Shown piece by piece: positions 35,148 to 45,334 of a DNA stretch of 64,000 nt (its first letter is position 1; each line of letters begins with the position of its first letter). Made by a program: the position numbers and the translations under genes. The stretch is from contig NZ_SEON01000004.1 in the NCBI RefSeq assembly GCF_004152845.1, forward strand, positions 372,001-436,000. The letters run 5' to 3'. The stretch is from Sphingobium fuliginis (lineage in GTDB: Bacteria; Pseudomonadota; Alphaproteobacteria; Sphingomonadales; Sphingomonadaceae). The notes beneath the pieces were generated by a model that searched no databases, was not told the DNA's origin, and saw nothing but the letters and a program-made list of their open reading frames with translations.

Positions 35148-38078
35148 TCAGAAATTCGCGCGGATGCCCGCCAGCACCGTCCGGCCCGGATAGTAGATCG
35201 AATAGGGTGCATTATCATATTCGAAGGTGGTGCGGATCGGTTCGTTGGTGATGTTGAGCACATCCAGCGTCAGGCGCATCGCCTTGTTGAGGAAAGGCAG
35301 TTGATAACCGGCGGACAGATCAAGCTGGCCGCGGGCATCATTGCGCAGGGCGGCGCCGGTAATGCCGTTCTGCGGCGCGTTGACCGCAATCGACTTGTCG
35401 TTCCAGACATAGTTCAGGCTGACCGAGAGGCCGTTATTCTCATAGAAGCCCTGGAGATTGTACGACCATTTGGAAACGCCGGTCGCAACCAGCCTGGTCG
35501 CCTGACCCGGCATCAGCTTCGACGACTGCTTGAGGTAGGTGCCGTTGGCCGAGAAGCCAAGGCCCTTCACCAGGAAGTCGAGCGGTTGCACCCAGGTTGC
35601 CTCGATCCCCTTGATCTTGAGGTCGCTGAGGTTGATCGGCCGGTTCACCGAAACGATCAGGTCGTTGATCGCCACGCCGGTCGATGCCGCGCGGTTGGTC
35701 AGCGCTTGCTGCTGGGTCGCGATCAGGCTGTCATAGGGAATATTGAGCGACCCGAAGGTGACATCCTGGGACTGGGTGACGGTAAAGCCCTGGACATTCT
35801 TCTGGAACAGCGACAGCCCGACATAGCCGATGCCGCCGGTGTAGATTTCGCCGCCCAAATCGTAATTGTCGGAAGTATAGGGCTTCAGCGTCGGATTGCC
35901 GGCGGTCGCCACCAGAGCCGAGGGATCGGTGAAGGTCACGCCCGGCAGGATCTGGCTCGCATCCGGGCGCGTCATGGTCCGCGAGGCGGAGGCGCGCAGT
36001 TTCACATTGTCGGCAATGTCGTAGGTCAGGTTAATCGATGGCAGGAAATTATCATATTTCGACCGCGAGGTGATGTCGACGATCGCTGTGCCCACCTGGC
36101 TGGGACCGACCACCAGCTGGTTGGTGGCGGCGTAGCGCATGCCGGCATTGATGTGCAGGTCGCGGCCCGCGATGGTGGTGACGCCGTTCAGTTCGAAATA
36201 GGCGCCCCAGACCTTTTCATCCATGTCTCCGGTCGCGCCGCCCGTCACCGCGCCGCGCGTTTCCGGCGCGCTGTCGCGATAGCTGTAATAGTCGGTCGCA
36301 TCCTTGATCGCGCCGAAATCAGGCATGATGAAGGCGTTATAGCCGATATTCCGGCCCGCCAGATGCCCGAAATTGCCGACCGTCATCGGCATCAGATATT
36401 GCGGAATGGCGCTGGTAGGGATCGATCCGGTGGCGCCGGTGCAGCCCGTGCCGCAGACCGAAAGCTGATAGGCCGGGCTGTTGTCATAGGCGCGGATCGA
36501 GCGAGTCGCCCGGTCATAGGCGGCGCCGACCTTCACGTTGAACATGGCGTCGCCCAGCATGACGTCCAGATGCGCGCCCTTGGTTTCCGTCTTGCGGCGA
36601 ACCAGCGCGATGTTCTGGCGATACCATTGCCAGCCGAGATTGGGGTCGTTCAGGTCGACATTAGTGGTAATCGACGGATAATAGCCTTGCAGATTGTCAT
36701 AATAGACGTCGACCCCCGAATTGGGCGGCGTCTGGAACGCGAAGGTCGGCTGCTCGCGGAAGAAGCGGCTCTTGGAATAATTGGCGCTGAGGTCGACCTT
36801 CAGGGTTTCGGTCGGCTGCCAGCTCAGGCTGGGATTGATGTTCCAGAACTTGGTGGTCTGCTTGAACTCGCTCGCCTCCAGGAAGAAGGAAGAGTTGGCG
36901 AAGGTACCCGAAGTCACGACCCCGTTGTCGTCGACGGTGAGATCGATCGGAATCATGCCGCCGGTCGCCTGCGCTCCCGTGCCGGGGCCGGAGTTGCGGA
37001 CCTGCCAGTTCATGTTGATGCGCGAATAGTCACGCTTCGATTTTGCCCAGATGCCGTCGAGGGCGAAGTGCAGCGTATCGCTGGGCCGCCATTCAAGAGA
37101 GGCCAGGGCTGAAATGCGCGAACGGTCGCCGACCGTCAGCGTATTGCGGCCAAGGCGGGGCAGCAGCGCGGTGCTGAGTTGGCTGCGGGTCAGGCCGGAG
37201 GTCGCGACGACATCAACCGGCTGGCCCGGGATAAGGCCGTGACCTGCATTGGCGGGGACGGTCGAAGCCCAGAAGAAGTTGTTGCCGCCCGGATCGGGGA
37301 CGCCATTGACCGGACCCAGATTGCCGTCGGTCCAGCCGACCGTGTCGAAGCCATCGATGCGGGTCTTGGTCTTGACGCCGGCCACGCCGACCAGAATGCC
37401 GAAAGTGTCGGTCGTATGGCTGGCCACGATCGCGCCGCGCGGGCTCAGCTTTTCATTGCTGTCGGTATATTGGCCTTGCGCGACCACGGTGACATGGGTG
37501 CCCGGCTTGTCGAAGGGACGGGCGTTGCGCAGGTTGACGGTGCCCGCAATGCCGCCTTCCAGCGTAGAGGGCGACGGCGTCTTGGCAAGGTCGAGGCGGG
37601 TGAAGAGTTCGGACGGGAAGAAGTCGAGGTCGACTTCGCGATTGGCGCTGCCGCCGTTCGTGCCGCCGTCCGACGCGACCTGAAGCTGAGAGCCGTTCAG
37701 CAGGACGCGGGTGAAGCTGGGGCCAAGGCCGCGGATCGCGACCTGCGTGCCTTCGCCGCTGATGTCGCGGTTCAGGCGCACGCCGGGCATGCGGTTCAGC
37801 GTTTCCGCAAGGTTGGTGGCGGGCAGCTTGCCGATGTCTTCGGCAAAGATGGAGTCGCCGAAGGCGACCGCGTTCTTCTTGGCGTTGGTGGCGCTTTGCA
37901 GGCTGCCGCGGATGCCGGTCACGACGATGTCGGCTGCTTCGTCCTGCTGGGCGACGGGTTGAGCGGCGGGCTGGGCCGCGCTGTCCTGGGCGATCGCCGC
38001 CTGGGCCAGCGTCAGCGCGCCGAAGGCCGACGCTGCGCAAAGCGCGATGCGGAAAGAGCGAATGTGAGAATCTGCCAT
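35148..38078 (-). CDS. TonB-dependent receptor (oligosaccharide type)
   Basis: The 976-residue receptor has a signal peptide (MADSHIRSFRIALCAASAFG), the plug motif 'ADIVVTGIRGSLQSATNAKK' and the 'LAETLNRMPGVRLNRDISGEG' sequence of the Xanthomonas/Caulobacter subfamily, known for carbohydrate uptake, and ends with the barrel's 'VLAGIRANF'. GGAGG sits before the ATG, and a LacI-type operator lies 49-64 bp upstream. In context it should import glucuronoxylan-derived oligosaccharides released by the secreted GH enzymes. Confidence 0.9.
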   Translation of the reverse strand: MADSHIRSFRIALCAASAFGALTLAQAAIAQDSAAQPAAQPVAQQDEAADIVVTGIRGSLQSATNAKKNAVAFGDSIFAEDIGKLPATNLAETLNRMPGVRLNRDISGEGTQVAIRGLGPSFTRVLLNGSQLQVASDGGTNGGSANREVDLDFFPSELFTRLDLAKTPSPSTLEGGIAGTVNLRNARPFDKPGTHVTVVAQGQYTDSNEKLSPRGAIVASHTTDTFGILVGVAGVKTKTRIDGFDTVGWTDGNLGPVNGVPDPGGNNFFWASTVPANAGHGLIPGQPVDVVATSGLTRSQLSTALLPRLGRNTLTVGDRSRISALASLEWRPSDTLHFALDGIWAKSKRDYSRINMNWQVRNSGPGTGAQATGGMIPIDLTVDDNGVVTSGTFANSSFFLEASEFKQTTKFWNINPSLSWQPTETLKVDLSANYSKSRFFREQPTFAFQTPPNSGVDVYYDNLQGYYPSITTNVDLNDPNLGWQWYRQNIALVRRKTETKGAHLDVMLGDAMFNVKVGAAYDRATRSIRAYDNSPAYQLSVCGTGCTGATGSIPTSAIPQYLMPMTVGNFGHLAGRNIGYNAFIMPDFGAIKDATDYYSYRDSAPETRGAVTGGATGDMDEKVWGAYFELNGVTTIAGRDLHINAGMRYAATNQLVVGPSQVGTAIVDITSRSKYDNFLPSINLTYDIADNVKLRASASRTMTRPDASQILPGVTFTDPSALVATAGNPTLKPYTSDNYDLGGEIYTGGIGYVGLSLFQKNVQGFTVTQSQDVTFGSLNIPYDSLIATQQQALTNRAASTGVAINDLIVSVNRPINLSDLKIKGIEATWVQPLDFLVKGLGFSANGTYLKQSSKLMPGQATRLVATGVSKWSYNLQGFYENNGLSVSLNYVWNDKSIAVNAPQNGITGAALRNDARGQLDLSAGYQLPFLNKAMRLTLDVLNITNEPIRTTFEYDNAPYSIYYPGRTVLAGIRANF

Positions 38079-38126
38079 TTGAAAATCCCCTCCTGAGCGC
38101 AGCTTCCGCCTATCCGGTAAGCCTGT

Positions 38127-38142
38127 CTGGTAGCGCTATCAG
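38127..38142. promoter_or_regulatory. LacI-family operator upstream of TonB receptor
   Basis: CTGGTAGCGCTATCAG is an almost perfect palindrome centred on CG, the classic LacI/GalR operator form. It fits TGNTARCGCTATCA together with the site at 50139. The LacI gene at 52411 is the obvious regulator. Confidence 0.7.
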
Positions 38143-38191
38143 TGCGGCTTTGATAAACCCTGAGTTATTTTTGTCAAGCCCGGAAGCGTCT

Positions 38192-39829
38192 TTATTGGTA
38201 ACGGTACAAGCGGACCTTCTGGATCTGGAAGTTGCCGGCGGGCAGCCGGATATGGCGCCCCTGATGGGTCTGGTCGCCATTCAGCAATCGTCCGGCGATC
38301 CAGCGGCCCTGCGCGTCGAAATGCCCTTCCCAGGCGCTGTCGATCCCGGCGAGACCCGGTCCTGATCCCGCCGGGGCGAAGGTGACGGTGATGCCCTGCC
38401 CGGCGATCAGGTAATCCTCCGGCCCGGTCTGAATGACGATGCCGCCTGCGTTAACGGTATCAGGAGTGGCGACGGGTCTCTGGATGTCGGCGAAGGCGAC
38501 GGTGAAGCGGTAATTGCCGATCGTCTCCGTCACCGGCTCATAGACCAGCGTTTCGTCATAGAGCGATTTCGGCCGGAAAGCCGACATTCGGCCCAGACCC
38601 TGCGCGGCGAGGATATGGGGGGCGAGCTGTTCCAGCAGGCCATAGGCCTCGCCCAGCGCCCCCGGCTTCTCGTCGATCGACTCGATGGAAAAGGGGCCGA
38701 AGCCGATCGCGTCCAGCTTGCCGATGGCGTAGAAGGCATTGCCGGGCACCTGCGGATGGTCAGCATTATTGGCTTCGGGGATGAACAGCGGATTGTCGGG
38801 CCGCTTGTAGATGTTCACGATGTCGACGAAGTTCGGGAAATAAATGTCGGGCGCCAGGAAATCGATGGCGGGCGCTCCCGCCTTCCACACGTCGATCAGG
38901 TGCGGCTGCGGCCCGCCGCTCGGATATTCGCCCGGCAGGCGACCGGGGCGGTTGAGCGCGACATTGACATACATGGGCATGGGATAGGCGCCCTTGCCCG
39001 CGCGGGTCAGGGCGTCGGCAAAGCGCGCATAATGCCAGGCGGTGAAGATTTCCTCCGCCTGATGGCCGGGGCCGAACACTTCGGACCAGGTGCCGCTGGT
39101 CCTGTTCCCCTGCTCCTCCCAGAGGCGCTTCATCTGCGGGACCAGCGTGTCGCGATGCTGCTGCAAATAGGTCATGAGTTCAGCGGGCACCGGCCCCCTG
39201 AAAGCGGCATCGGCGAGGGGACCATAGTCGCGGGCGACCGGCAGCATGCCGATCTCATTTTCCACCTGGGTCATCAGCACCGTATTCTGCCTGTCGTCCA
39301 CGGCCCTGATATGCGCCATCAGCGCGGCAAAGGCCTTCTGGTCGGCCTCCAGCGTCGCGGGCGCCATGGCGGAAAGGATTTCGACGCCCTGCCCATTGGG
39401 AAGCTGCGCGCGGGGGAAGCGGCTCTGGTCGCGCTTCACCCAGGCGGGGACGTAGGTCGACATGCTGTTCTTCCACGCGCCGAACCAGAGGATGACCAGC
39501 TTCAAGTCATTCGCCCGCGCGTCACGGATCAGCGCGTCCACCGAGGAAAAGTCGAACCTGCCCTCCTCCGGCTCGATCAGTTCCCAGGACACAGGGGCCA
39601 GCACGGTGTTGAGGTGCATGGCCTTCAGCCGCTTCCAGTGCGGCGCCATATAGGCCGCGCTCGACGCGCTGCTGTTGCCCAGCTCGCCCGCGATCAGCAG
39701 CATCGGCTTGCCCTGCACGCTGAGTTGGGTGGCGCTGCCCTGCCTGACGAGCCGGGGCGGTTCGGCCTGCGCCGTGGCGGCCAGCGCGAAGGCGGTAAGC
39801 GCGGCGCCGATCCTGGCGAATTGCATCAT
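38192..39829 (-). CDS. GH35-like beta-galactosidase-type enzyme with C-terminal DUF5597 domain
   Basis: The 545-residue exported protein (signal MMQFARIGAALTAFALAATAQA) is a TIM-barrel glycosidase. Likely acid/base Glu in VENEIGM and nucleophile Glu in FIPEANN fit GH35/GH42-like enzymes, and the ~130 C-terminal residues ('LVYEPVTETIGNYRFTVAF') match the DUF5597 domain that follows such barrels. It may release galactosyl or arabinosyl side groups from plant polysaccharide; the exact sugar is unknown. Start overlaps the uxuB stop (ATGA) and AGGAG precedes it. Confidence 0.82.
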   Translation of the reverse strand: MMQFARIGAALTAFALAATAQAEPPRLVRQGSATQLSVQGKPMLLIAGELGNSSASSAAYMAPHWKRLKAMHLNTVLAPVSWELIEPEEGRFDFSSVDALIRDARANDLKLVILWFGAWKNSMSTYVPAWVKRDQSRFPRAQLPNGQGVEILSAMAPATLEADQKAFAALMAHIRAVDDRQNTVLMTQVENEIGMLPVARDYGPLADAAFRGPVPAELMTYLQQHRDTLVPQMKRLWEEQGNRTSGTWSEVFGPGHQAEEIFTAWHYARFADALTRAGKGAYPMPMYVNVALNRPGRLPGEYPSGGPQPHLIDVWKAGAPAIDFLAPDIYFPNFVDIVNIYKRPDNPLFIPEANNADHPQVPGNAFYAIGKLDAIGFGPFSIESIDEKPGALGEAYGLLEQLAPHILAAQGLGRMSAFRPKSLYDETLVYEPVTETIGNYRFTVAFADIQRPVATPDTVNAGGIVIQTGPEDYLIAGQGITVTFAPAGSGPGLAGIDSAWEGHFDAQGRWIAGRLLNGDQTHQGRHIRLPAGNFQIQKVRLYRYQ

Positions 39830-41298
39830 ATTTTCTCCTGGAAGGTGGCGAGCGCGGCCAGCGCGCCCTGCGTTTCGAGGATGGCGAGCCACCGGGCCAG
39901 CGCCACGCGGAAAGCCGCATTCGCCGCCAATGCGGGCGGAACCACGGAGTCGAGGCGCAGGATCGCAGCGGCCCGCTCCTCCGGCGTGTCGGCACCCGCG
40001 AGCCGGGCGGCGATCGTGCCTGCCAGCGGGTCGTCGACGACATGCGTTTTGCCAAGATCGTCCCGTCCCGCCTGCCAACGCACCCATGCCGCGACGGCCA
40101 GGGACAGCGCCCCTATCCCCTGCCCCGCCGCCAGCCTCGCGGCGATGGGGGCAAGCAGGCGCTGGGGCAGCTTCTGCGATCCGTCCATGGCGATCTGCCG
40201 CGTGCGATGGCGCAGCGTCGGATTGTCGAAGCGGGCCATCAACGCGTCACGATAGGCGACGATGTCGAGTTCCGGTGGCGGCGACAGCGTCGTCTGCGCC
40301 TCATCCCACAGCGCCTCGACAAAGGCGCGTGCCGGGGGAAGCGCCAGCACGTCATGCACATGGTCGATGCCCGCAAGGCCGCCCAGATAGGCGATGCCGC
40401 TGTGCGCGCCATTCAGCAGGCGCAGCTTCGCCTCCTCCCACGGGGCGACGGCCGCCGTCAGTTGCACCCCTGCCCCGAATTCGGGGCACGGGCCGCAAAA
40501 CCGATCTTCGATCACCCATTGGATGAAGGGTTCGGTCTTGACCATCGCCCGGTCTTCCGCGTCCAGCCGTGCGGCGAGCGCGGCGACATCCTCCGGCGTG
40601 GTGGCGGGCACGATGCGGTCGACCATCGTCTCCGGGAAAGCCGCTTCTTCCGCGATCCACTCCGCCAGCGCGGGATCATGGCGGCGCGCCAGCGCCAGCA
40701 CGGCATTGCGCAACCGCTGCCCATTATGCGGCAGATTGTCGCAGGAAATCGCCGTGAAGGGCGGCAGACCCTGCGCCTTCCGCATCGCCAGCGCCGCGAC
40801 CAGATAGCCCGGCGCCGTCTGCGGCGCGGCGAGCGAGGCGAGATCGGCCGCCAGTTGCGGATCACCCTCGATCAGCGCGCCGGTAGCGGGGTCGAGCTTA
40901 TAGCCCTTCTCGGTGATGGTCAGCGTCACGACATGGGTGTCGGGCGACGCCAGGGCGTCCAGCAGCGCCTGCGGCTCCTGCGGCGCGACGATGACCCGCT
41001 GGACCGCGCCGATGATCCGCGCCCGCCGGGATGCGCCGTCGCGCACCAGCATGGTGTAGAGGCCGTCCTGCGGCGCCATCTGGTCGCGCACCTGCGGCGA
41101 GCGCAGGGACGCGGCGACGATGCCCCAGCGCAGGTCGCCGGCATTCAGCACGTCGTCAAAGACCGCCGCCTGATGCGCGCGGTGGAAGGCGCCGATCCCC
41201 AGATGGACGACGCCGGCCTTGACCGCCGTGCGATCATAGGCAGGCCGGATCACATCGGCGGGCAGCGTATCGAGCGTTGCGGAGCATAGCCGCCTCAC
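39826..41298 (-). CDS. uxuB: D-mannonate oxidoreductase / fructuronate reductase
   Basis: The 490-residue mannitol-dehydrogenase-family enzyme reduces fructuronate to mannonate with NADH. Motifs: nucleotide-binding start 'VKAGVVHLGIGAFHRAHQAA', 'ISCDNLPHNGQRLRNAVL' and 'LKLLNGAHSGIAYLG'-like sequence with the catalytic Lys in 'EEAKLRLLNGAHS'. It overlaps uxaC by 4 bases on one side and the GH35 gene on the other, so fructuronate made by UxaC is passed straight on. Confidence 0.9.
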   Translation of the reverse strand: MRRLCSATLDTLPADVIRPAYDRTAVKAGVVHLGIGAFHRAHQAAVFDDVLNAGDLRWGIVAASLRSPQVRDQMAPQDGLYTMLVRDGASRRARIIGAVQRVIVAPQEPQALLDALASPDTHVVTLTITEKGYKLDPATGALIEGDPQLAADLASLAAPQTAPGYLVAALAMRKAQGLPPFTAISCDNLPHNGQRLRNAVLALARRHDPALAEWIAEEAAFPETMVDRIVPATTPEDVAALAARLDAEDRAMVKTEPFIQWVIEDRFCGPCPEFGAGVQLTAAVAPWEEAKLRLLNGAHSGIAYLGGLAGIDHVHDVLALPPARAFVEALWDEAQTTLSPPPELDIVAYRDALMARFDNPTLRHRTRQIAMDGSQKLPQRLLAPIAARLAAGQGIGALSLAVAAWVRWQAGRDDLGKTHVVDDPLAGTIAARLAGADTPEERAAAILRLDSVVPPALAANAAFRVALARWLAILETQGALAALATFQEKI

Positions 41299-42707
41299 AG
41301 CTTATAGGCCTGCTTCACAAGGTCGTAGGACAAGGCGCGGGCCAGTTCGAAAGCCTCGTCTTCTTCCAGCCTGTGTTCGGCCACCAGCCGCGCCAGCCAG
41401 GCGCAATCCATCCGGCGCGCCATGTCGTGCCGCGCGGGAATCGACAGGAAGGCGCGGGTGTCGTCATTGAAGCCGACCGTGTTGTAGAAGCCCGCCGTCT
41501 CGGTCGCACGCTCGCGGAACCGGCGCATTCCTTCCGGACTGTCATGGAACCACCAGGGCGGGCCCAGCTTCAGGGCGGGATAATGGCCCGCCAGCGGCGC
41601 GAGTTCGCGGGAATAGACATCCTCGTCCAGGGTGAAGAGGATCAGCGTCAGCCGCGGGTCATTGCCGTAGAGGTCGAGCAGGGGCTTGAGCGCCTGGACG
41701 AACTCTCCGGCCGCCGGAATGTCACCGCCCTTGTCCCTGCCGAAACGCGCCAGCACGGCTGCATTATGGCTGCGATGCACGCCGGGATGGAGCTGCATCA
41801 CCATGCCGTCCTCGATCGACATGCGCGCCATTTCCACCAGCATATGGCCACGGAACAATTCGGCGTCGCGGTCGCTGACGGGCCCGGACATGACGCTGGC
41901 ATAAAGCGCCTCGATCTCCGTCCTTCCGAGGTGCGCGGTGAAGGCGGTGGGGTGGCCATGATCGGTGGAGGTCGCCCCGGCGGCGCAGAAGTCTGCGCGA
42001 CGCCTTTCATGGGCGCGCAGATAGCCGGCGAAACTGCCCGCATCCTCCCCCGCCATGGCGCAGAAGGCGCGGACATTGTCGGCAAAGCCGCGCACCGCCG
42101 GGTCCATCACCGGGTCCGGCCGATAGGCGGTGATCACCCTGCCGCCCCAGCCGGACGCCCGGATCGCCCGATGATGGTCGAGCGGGTCCAGCGGCCCTTC
42201 CGTGGTCGCGATGACCTCTATATCATAACGCTCGAACAGGGCGCGGGGACGGAAGCCGGGCGTCTTCAGCGCGGCGTCGATGATGTCGTAATAATGGTCG
42301 GCAGTCTCCGCCTCCAGCCGGACCTCGATGCCGAAGGCTTCGGCGAAGACCCAGTCGAGCCACATGCGGGACGGCGTGCCGCGGAAGAGGCGATAATGGG
42401 CGGCGAACCTGTGCCAGATGACGCGGGGATCGGTTTCCGTGGGGCTGCCATCCTTGGTCGGAACGCCCAGCTCCTCCAGCTTCACGCCCTGGCTCATCAG
42501 CATGCGGAACACATAGTGATCCGGCACGATCAGCAGTTCGGACGGGTTGGCGAAGGGATCGTCATAGGCGAACCAGCGCGGATCGGTATGCCCATGCGGG
42601 CTGACGATGGGCAGGTCCCTGACCGTGGCATGGAGCGCGCGGGCGATGTCGCGGGTGCGCGGTTCGGCAGGGAAAAGGCGGTCGGGGTGGAGCTTCAGCG
42701 GCTTCAT
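41295..42707 (-). CDS. uxaC: Glucuronate isomerase
   Basis: The 470-residue amidohydrolase-fold enzyme interconverts glucuronate and fructuronate. The metal-site signature HGHTDPRW is visible near residue 38, plus 'LHPGVHRSHN' and 'TVGFNDDTRAFLSIPARHD' typical of UxaC. Length matches the family (~470). The start overlaps the MFS transporter stop (ATGA). Confidence 0.94.
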   Translation of the reverse strand: MKPLKLHPDRLFPAEPRTRDIARALHATVRDLPIVSPHGHTDPRWFAYDDPFANPSELLIVPDHYVFRMLMSQGVKLEELGVPTKDGSPTETDPRVIWHRFAAHYRLFRGTPSRMWLDWVFAEAFGIEVRLEAETADHYYDIIDAALKTPGFRPRALFERYDIEVIATTEGPLDPLDHHRAIRASGWGGRVITAYRPDPVMDPAVRGFADNVRAFCAMAGEDAGSFAGYLRAHERRRADFCAAGATSTDHGHPTAFTAHLGRTEIEALYASVMSGPVSDRDAELFRGHMLVEMARMSIEDGMVMQLHPGVHRSHNAAVLARFGRDKGGDIPAAGEFVQALKPLLDLYGNDPRLTLILFTLDEDVYSRELAPLAGHYPALKLGPPWWFHDSPEGMRRFRERATETAGFYNTVGFNDDTRAFLSIPARHDMARRMDCAWLARLVAEHRLEEDEAFELARALSYDLVKQAYKL

Positions 42708-43981
42708 GAACGGGATTCCGAAAGGGTGACGGGCGCGTAGCGCGGCACGATGAGGTGGACGACCAGCAGCGCGATCAGATAGGCGCAGGCCGCGACGATG
42801 AAGATCGGCTGGAAGCTGCCGACGCTTTCCAGGATCATGCCGGCGAACTTCGCCATCAGCATGCCGCCGATGGCGCCCGACAGCCCGCCAAGGCCGACGA
42901 CCGATCCCGCCATCCAGCGGGGAAAGAGGTCGCCCGGCAGCGCATAGACATTGGCGGAAAATCCCTGGTGCCCGGCGCAGGCAAGGCCGATCAGCCCGAC
43001 CGCGACCCACAGGCCCGGCGCCTGCGCGGCGAAGGCGATGGGCAGGGCGCAGAGCGCGGCGCAGAACATCGCGGTCTTGCGGGCGCGGTTGATGCTCATG
43101 CCCCGGCTCATCAGTCGCGACGACAGCCAGCCGCCCGTGACGGACCCCACGTCCGCCAGCAGATAGACGGCGATCAGCGGCGGACCGAAGTCCAGCATCT
43201 TGACGCCATATTGCTTGTTGAAGAAGTCCGGCAGCCAGAAGAGGAAGGTCCACCACACCGGATCGATCAGGAAACGCGCGGCGATATAGGCCCAGGTCTG
43301 GCGATGGCGGAACAGGGCGCGCCATTTGACCGGGCGCTGCGGCTCCTGCGGGTCGGCTTCGATCCAGGCGAGTTCTTCCTGCGAGAGGGTCTTCTTCTCC
43401 CGCGGGCGGCGATAGAAGCCGATCCATGCCGCCAGCCAGACCACCGTCAGCAGGCCGGTCAGGATGAAGGCCCAGCGCCAGCCCATGGTGACGGCGATGA
43501 CGGGCACGATCAGCGGCGTCAGGATCGCGCCGACATTGGACCCGGCATTGAAGATGCCGATGGCGAAGGCGCGCTCCTTCCTGGGGAACCACTCATTGGT
43601 CGCGGCGATGGCGGCGGGGAAGGTTCCCGCTTCCCCGATGGCGAGCGGAATGCGCGCAAGCAGCATCCCCGCCGTCGAGGTGAAGAAGATGTGCATGACG
43701 TGGCCGGCGGTCCACAATCCCACCGCCAGCGCATAGCCCGCCCGCGCCCCGATCCGGTCGATCAGCCGCCCGAAGAAGACATAGGCGATGCCGTAGCCCG
43801 CCTGGAACCAGATGGCGAGGTCGGCATAGCCGCTCTCGCTCCAGCCGTAGCGGGCCTGGAGATCGGGCTTGAGCGTCGGCAGGACCAGCCGGTCGACATA
43901 GCTCAGCACCACCGCCGCGAACAGCAGGGCGCAGACGATCCAGCGGACCTTGCCGGAGGGTTTGGGGATGGATCGGGTCAT
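42704..43981 (-). CDS. Hexuronate MFS transporter (ExuT-like)
   Basis: The 425-residue carrier has twelve hydrophobic segments and the anion:cation symporter-type pattern ('SYVDRLVLPTLKPDLQ', 'GEAGTFPAAIAATNEWFPRKERAFAIGIFNAGSN'). Members of this branch include ExuT, which takes up glucuronate and galacturonate with protons. Its place before uxaC/uxuB fits uptake of glucuronate across the inner membrane. Overlaps uxaC start. Confidence 0.88.
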   Translation of the reverse strand: MTRSIPKPSGKVRWIVCALLFAAVVLSYVDRLVLPTLKPDLQARYGWSESGYADLAIWFQAGYGIAYVFFGRLIDRIGARAGYALAVGLWTAGHVMHIFFTSTAGMLLARIPLAIGEAGTFPAAIAATNEWFPRKERAFAIGIFNAGSNVGAILTPLIVPVIAVTMGWRWAFILTGLLTVVWLAAWIGFYRRPREKKTLSQEELAWIEADPQEPQRPVKWRALFRHRQTWAYIAARFLIDPVWWTFLFWLPDFFNKQYGVKMLDFGPPLIAVYLLADVGSVTGGWLSSRLMSRGMSINRARKTAMFCAALCALPIAFAAQAPGLWVAVGLIGLACAGHQGFSANVYALPGDLFPRWMAGSVVGLGGLSGAIGGMLMAKFAGMILESVGSFQPIFIVAACAYLIALLVVHLIVPRYAPVTLSESRS

Positions 43982-43998
43982 GGTCGGTCCCTATGATC

Positions 43999-44087
43999 CG
44001 TCATCCCCGCGCAGGCGGCGATCCGGTTCGCGCCCCATATCCAGCCGCAAGGCCGGGAGAGGGATACCCGCCCGCGCGGGGATGACG
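43999..44087. repeat. REP-like inverted repeat between transporter and manD
   Basis: CGTCATCCCCGCGC and GCGCGGGGATGACG are perfect 14-bp arms separated by ~61 bp, inside the 128-bp gap of the operon. The GTCATCCCCGCG core is a well-known scattered palindromic repeat in proteobacteria and may also act as a transcript stabiliser. Confidence 0.6.
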
Positions 44088-44109
44088 GAGAAGGAGGGGC
44101 AGGCACGGA

Positions 44110-45321
44110 TCACCAACTGAACATCGTGCCGTCTTCCAGCCGGTTCACCGGCAGGAAGGCGCGCTTATATTCATATCCGGCGGCCAGTTGCTCGTCGATG
44201 TCGACGCCCAGGCCCGGCGCCTCGCCCGGATGCATCATGCCGTCGGAGAAAGTGTAGGCATGGGGGAAGACCGCGTCGGTCTCGGGCGTGTGGCGCATAT
44301 ATTCCTGAATGCCGAAATTGGGCACGCTAAGGTCGAAATGCAGCGCGGCGGCCATGCAGACCGGCGACAGGTCGGTCGCGCCATGGCAGCCTGTGCGGAC
44401 CTGATAGAGATCGGCCAGCGCGGCGATCCGGCGCAGATGGGTGATCCCGCCCGCATGCACCACGGTCGCGCGGATATAATCGATAAGCTGGTTCTGGATC
44501 AGGTCCTTCGCGTCCCAGATCGAATTGAAGATCTCCCCCACCGCCAGCGGCGCGGTGGTGTGCTGGCGGATCAGCCTGAACGCCTCCTGATTTTCCGCCG
44601 GCGTCGCATCCTCCAGCCAGAAGGGGCGATATGGCTCCAGGTCCCGGCCCAGACGTCCGGCCTCTATGGGGGTCAGGCGGTGATGGATGTCGTGCAGCAG
44701 ATGCACGTCCCAGCCCAGCGCTTCGCGGGCGGCCTTGAAGAGTTCGGGAACGACGCGAAGATATTTGGACGTGTTCCAGACATTTTCGGTCGGCAGGTCG
44801 GCGTCGGCGGGTTCGTAGAAATATTTGTCCTTCGACACGCCATAGGTCGACGCCATGCCCGGCACGCCGCATTGCAGGCGGATCGCCTTGTAACCCTGCG
44901 CCTGATATTCCAGCGCGGCGTTGATCGTATCCTCTATGGTCGTGCCATTGGCGTGGCCATAGACCGTCACCCCCTCCCGGCTGGCCCCGCCCAGGAGCTG
45001 ATAGACGGGCAGGCCCGCAATCTTGCCCTTGATGTCCCACAGCGCCATGTCGACCGCGGCAATGGCGGTCATGGTGACGGGACCGCGCCGCCAATAGGCG
45101 CCCTTGTAGAGATATTGCCAGAGGTCCTCGATCCGGTGCGCGTCCCGCCCGATCAGACAGGGAACGACATGGTCGGCCAGATAGCTCCCCACCGCCAGTT
45201 CGCGGCCGTTGAGCGTCGCGTCGCCCACGCCATGGACCCCCTCATCGGTGATGATCTTGAGCGTGACGAAATTGCGGCCGGGGCAGGTGACGATGACCTT
45301 GGCATCGATGATCTTGGGCAT
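44110..45321 (-). CDS. manD: D-mannonate dehydratase, enolase superfamily
   Basis: The 403-residue enzyme dehydrates D-mannonate to 2-keto-3-deoxygluconate. It begins [20 protein letters not shown] and keeps the enolase-superfamily barrel metal sites ('[15 protein letters not shown]', '[14 protein letters not shown]', '[10 protein letters not shown]') and the '[12 protein letters not shown]' segment. The sequence resembles the high-activity ManD characterised from Novosphingobium aromaticivorans, not the unrelated UxuA. It follows the GH3b gene by only 13 bases and precedes the MFS gene by 128 bp with the REP-like repeat. Confidence 0.93.
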   Translation of the reverse strand: MPKIIDAKVIVTCPGRNFVTLKIITDEGVHGVGDATLNGRELAVGSYLADHVVPCLIGRDAHRIEDLWQYLYKGAYWRRGPVTMTAIAAVDMALWDIKGKIAGLPVYQLLGGASREGVTVYGHANGTTIEDTINAALEYQAQGYKAIRLQCGVPGMASTYGVSKDKYFYEPADADLPTENVWNTSKYLRVVPELFKAAREALGWDVHLLHDIHHRLTPIEAGRLGRDLEPYRPFWLEDATPAENQEAFRLIRQHTTAPLAVGEIFNSIWDAKDLIQNQLIDYIRATVVHAGGITHLRRIAALADLYQVRTGCHGATDLSPVCMAAALHFDLSVPNFGIQEYMRHTPETDAVFPHAYTFSDGMMHPGEAPGLGVDIDEQLAAGYEYKRAFLPVNRLEDGTMFSW

Positions 45322-45334
45322 TGGACGATCCTGT

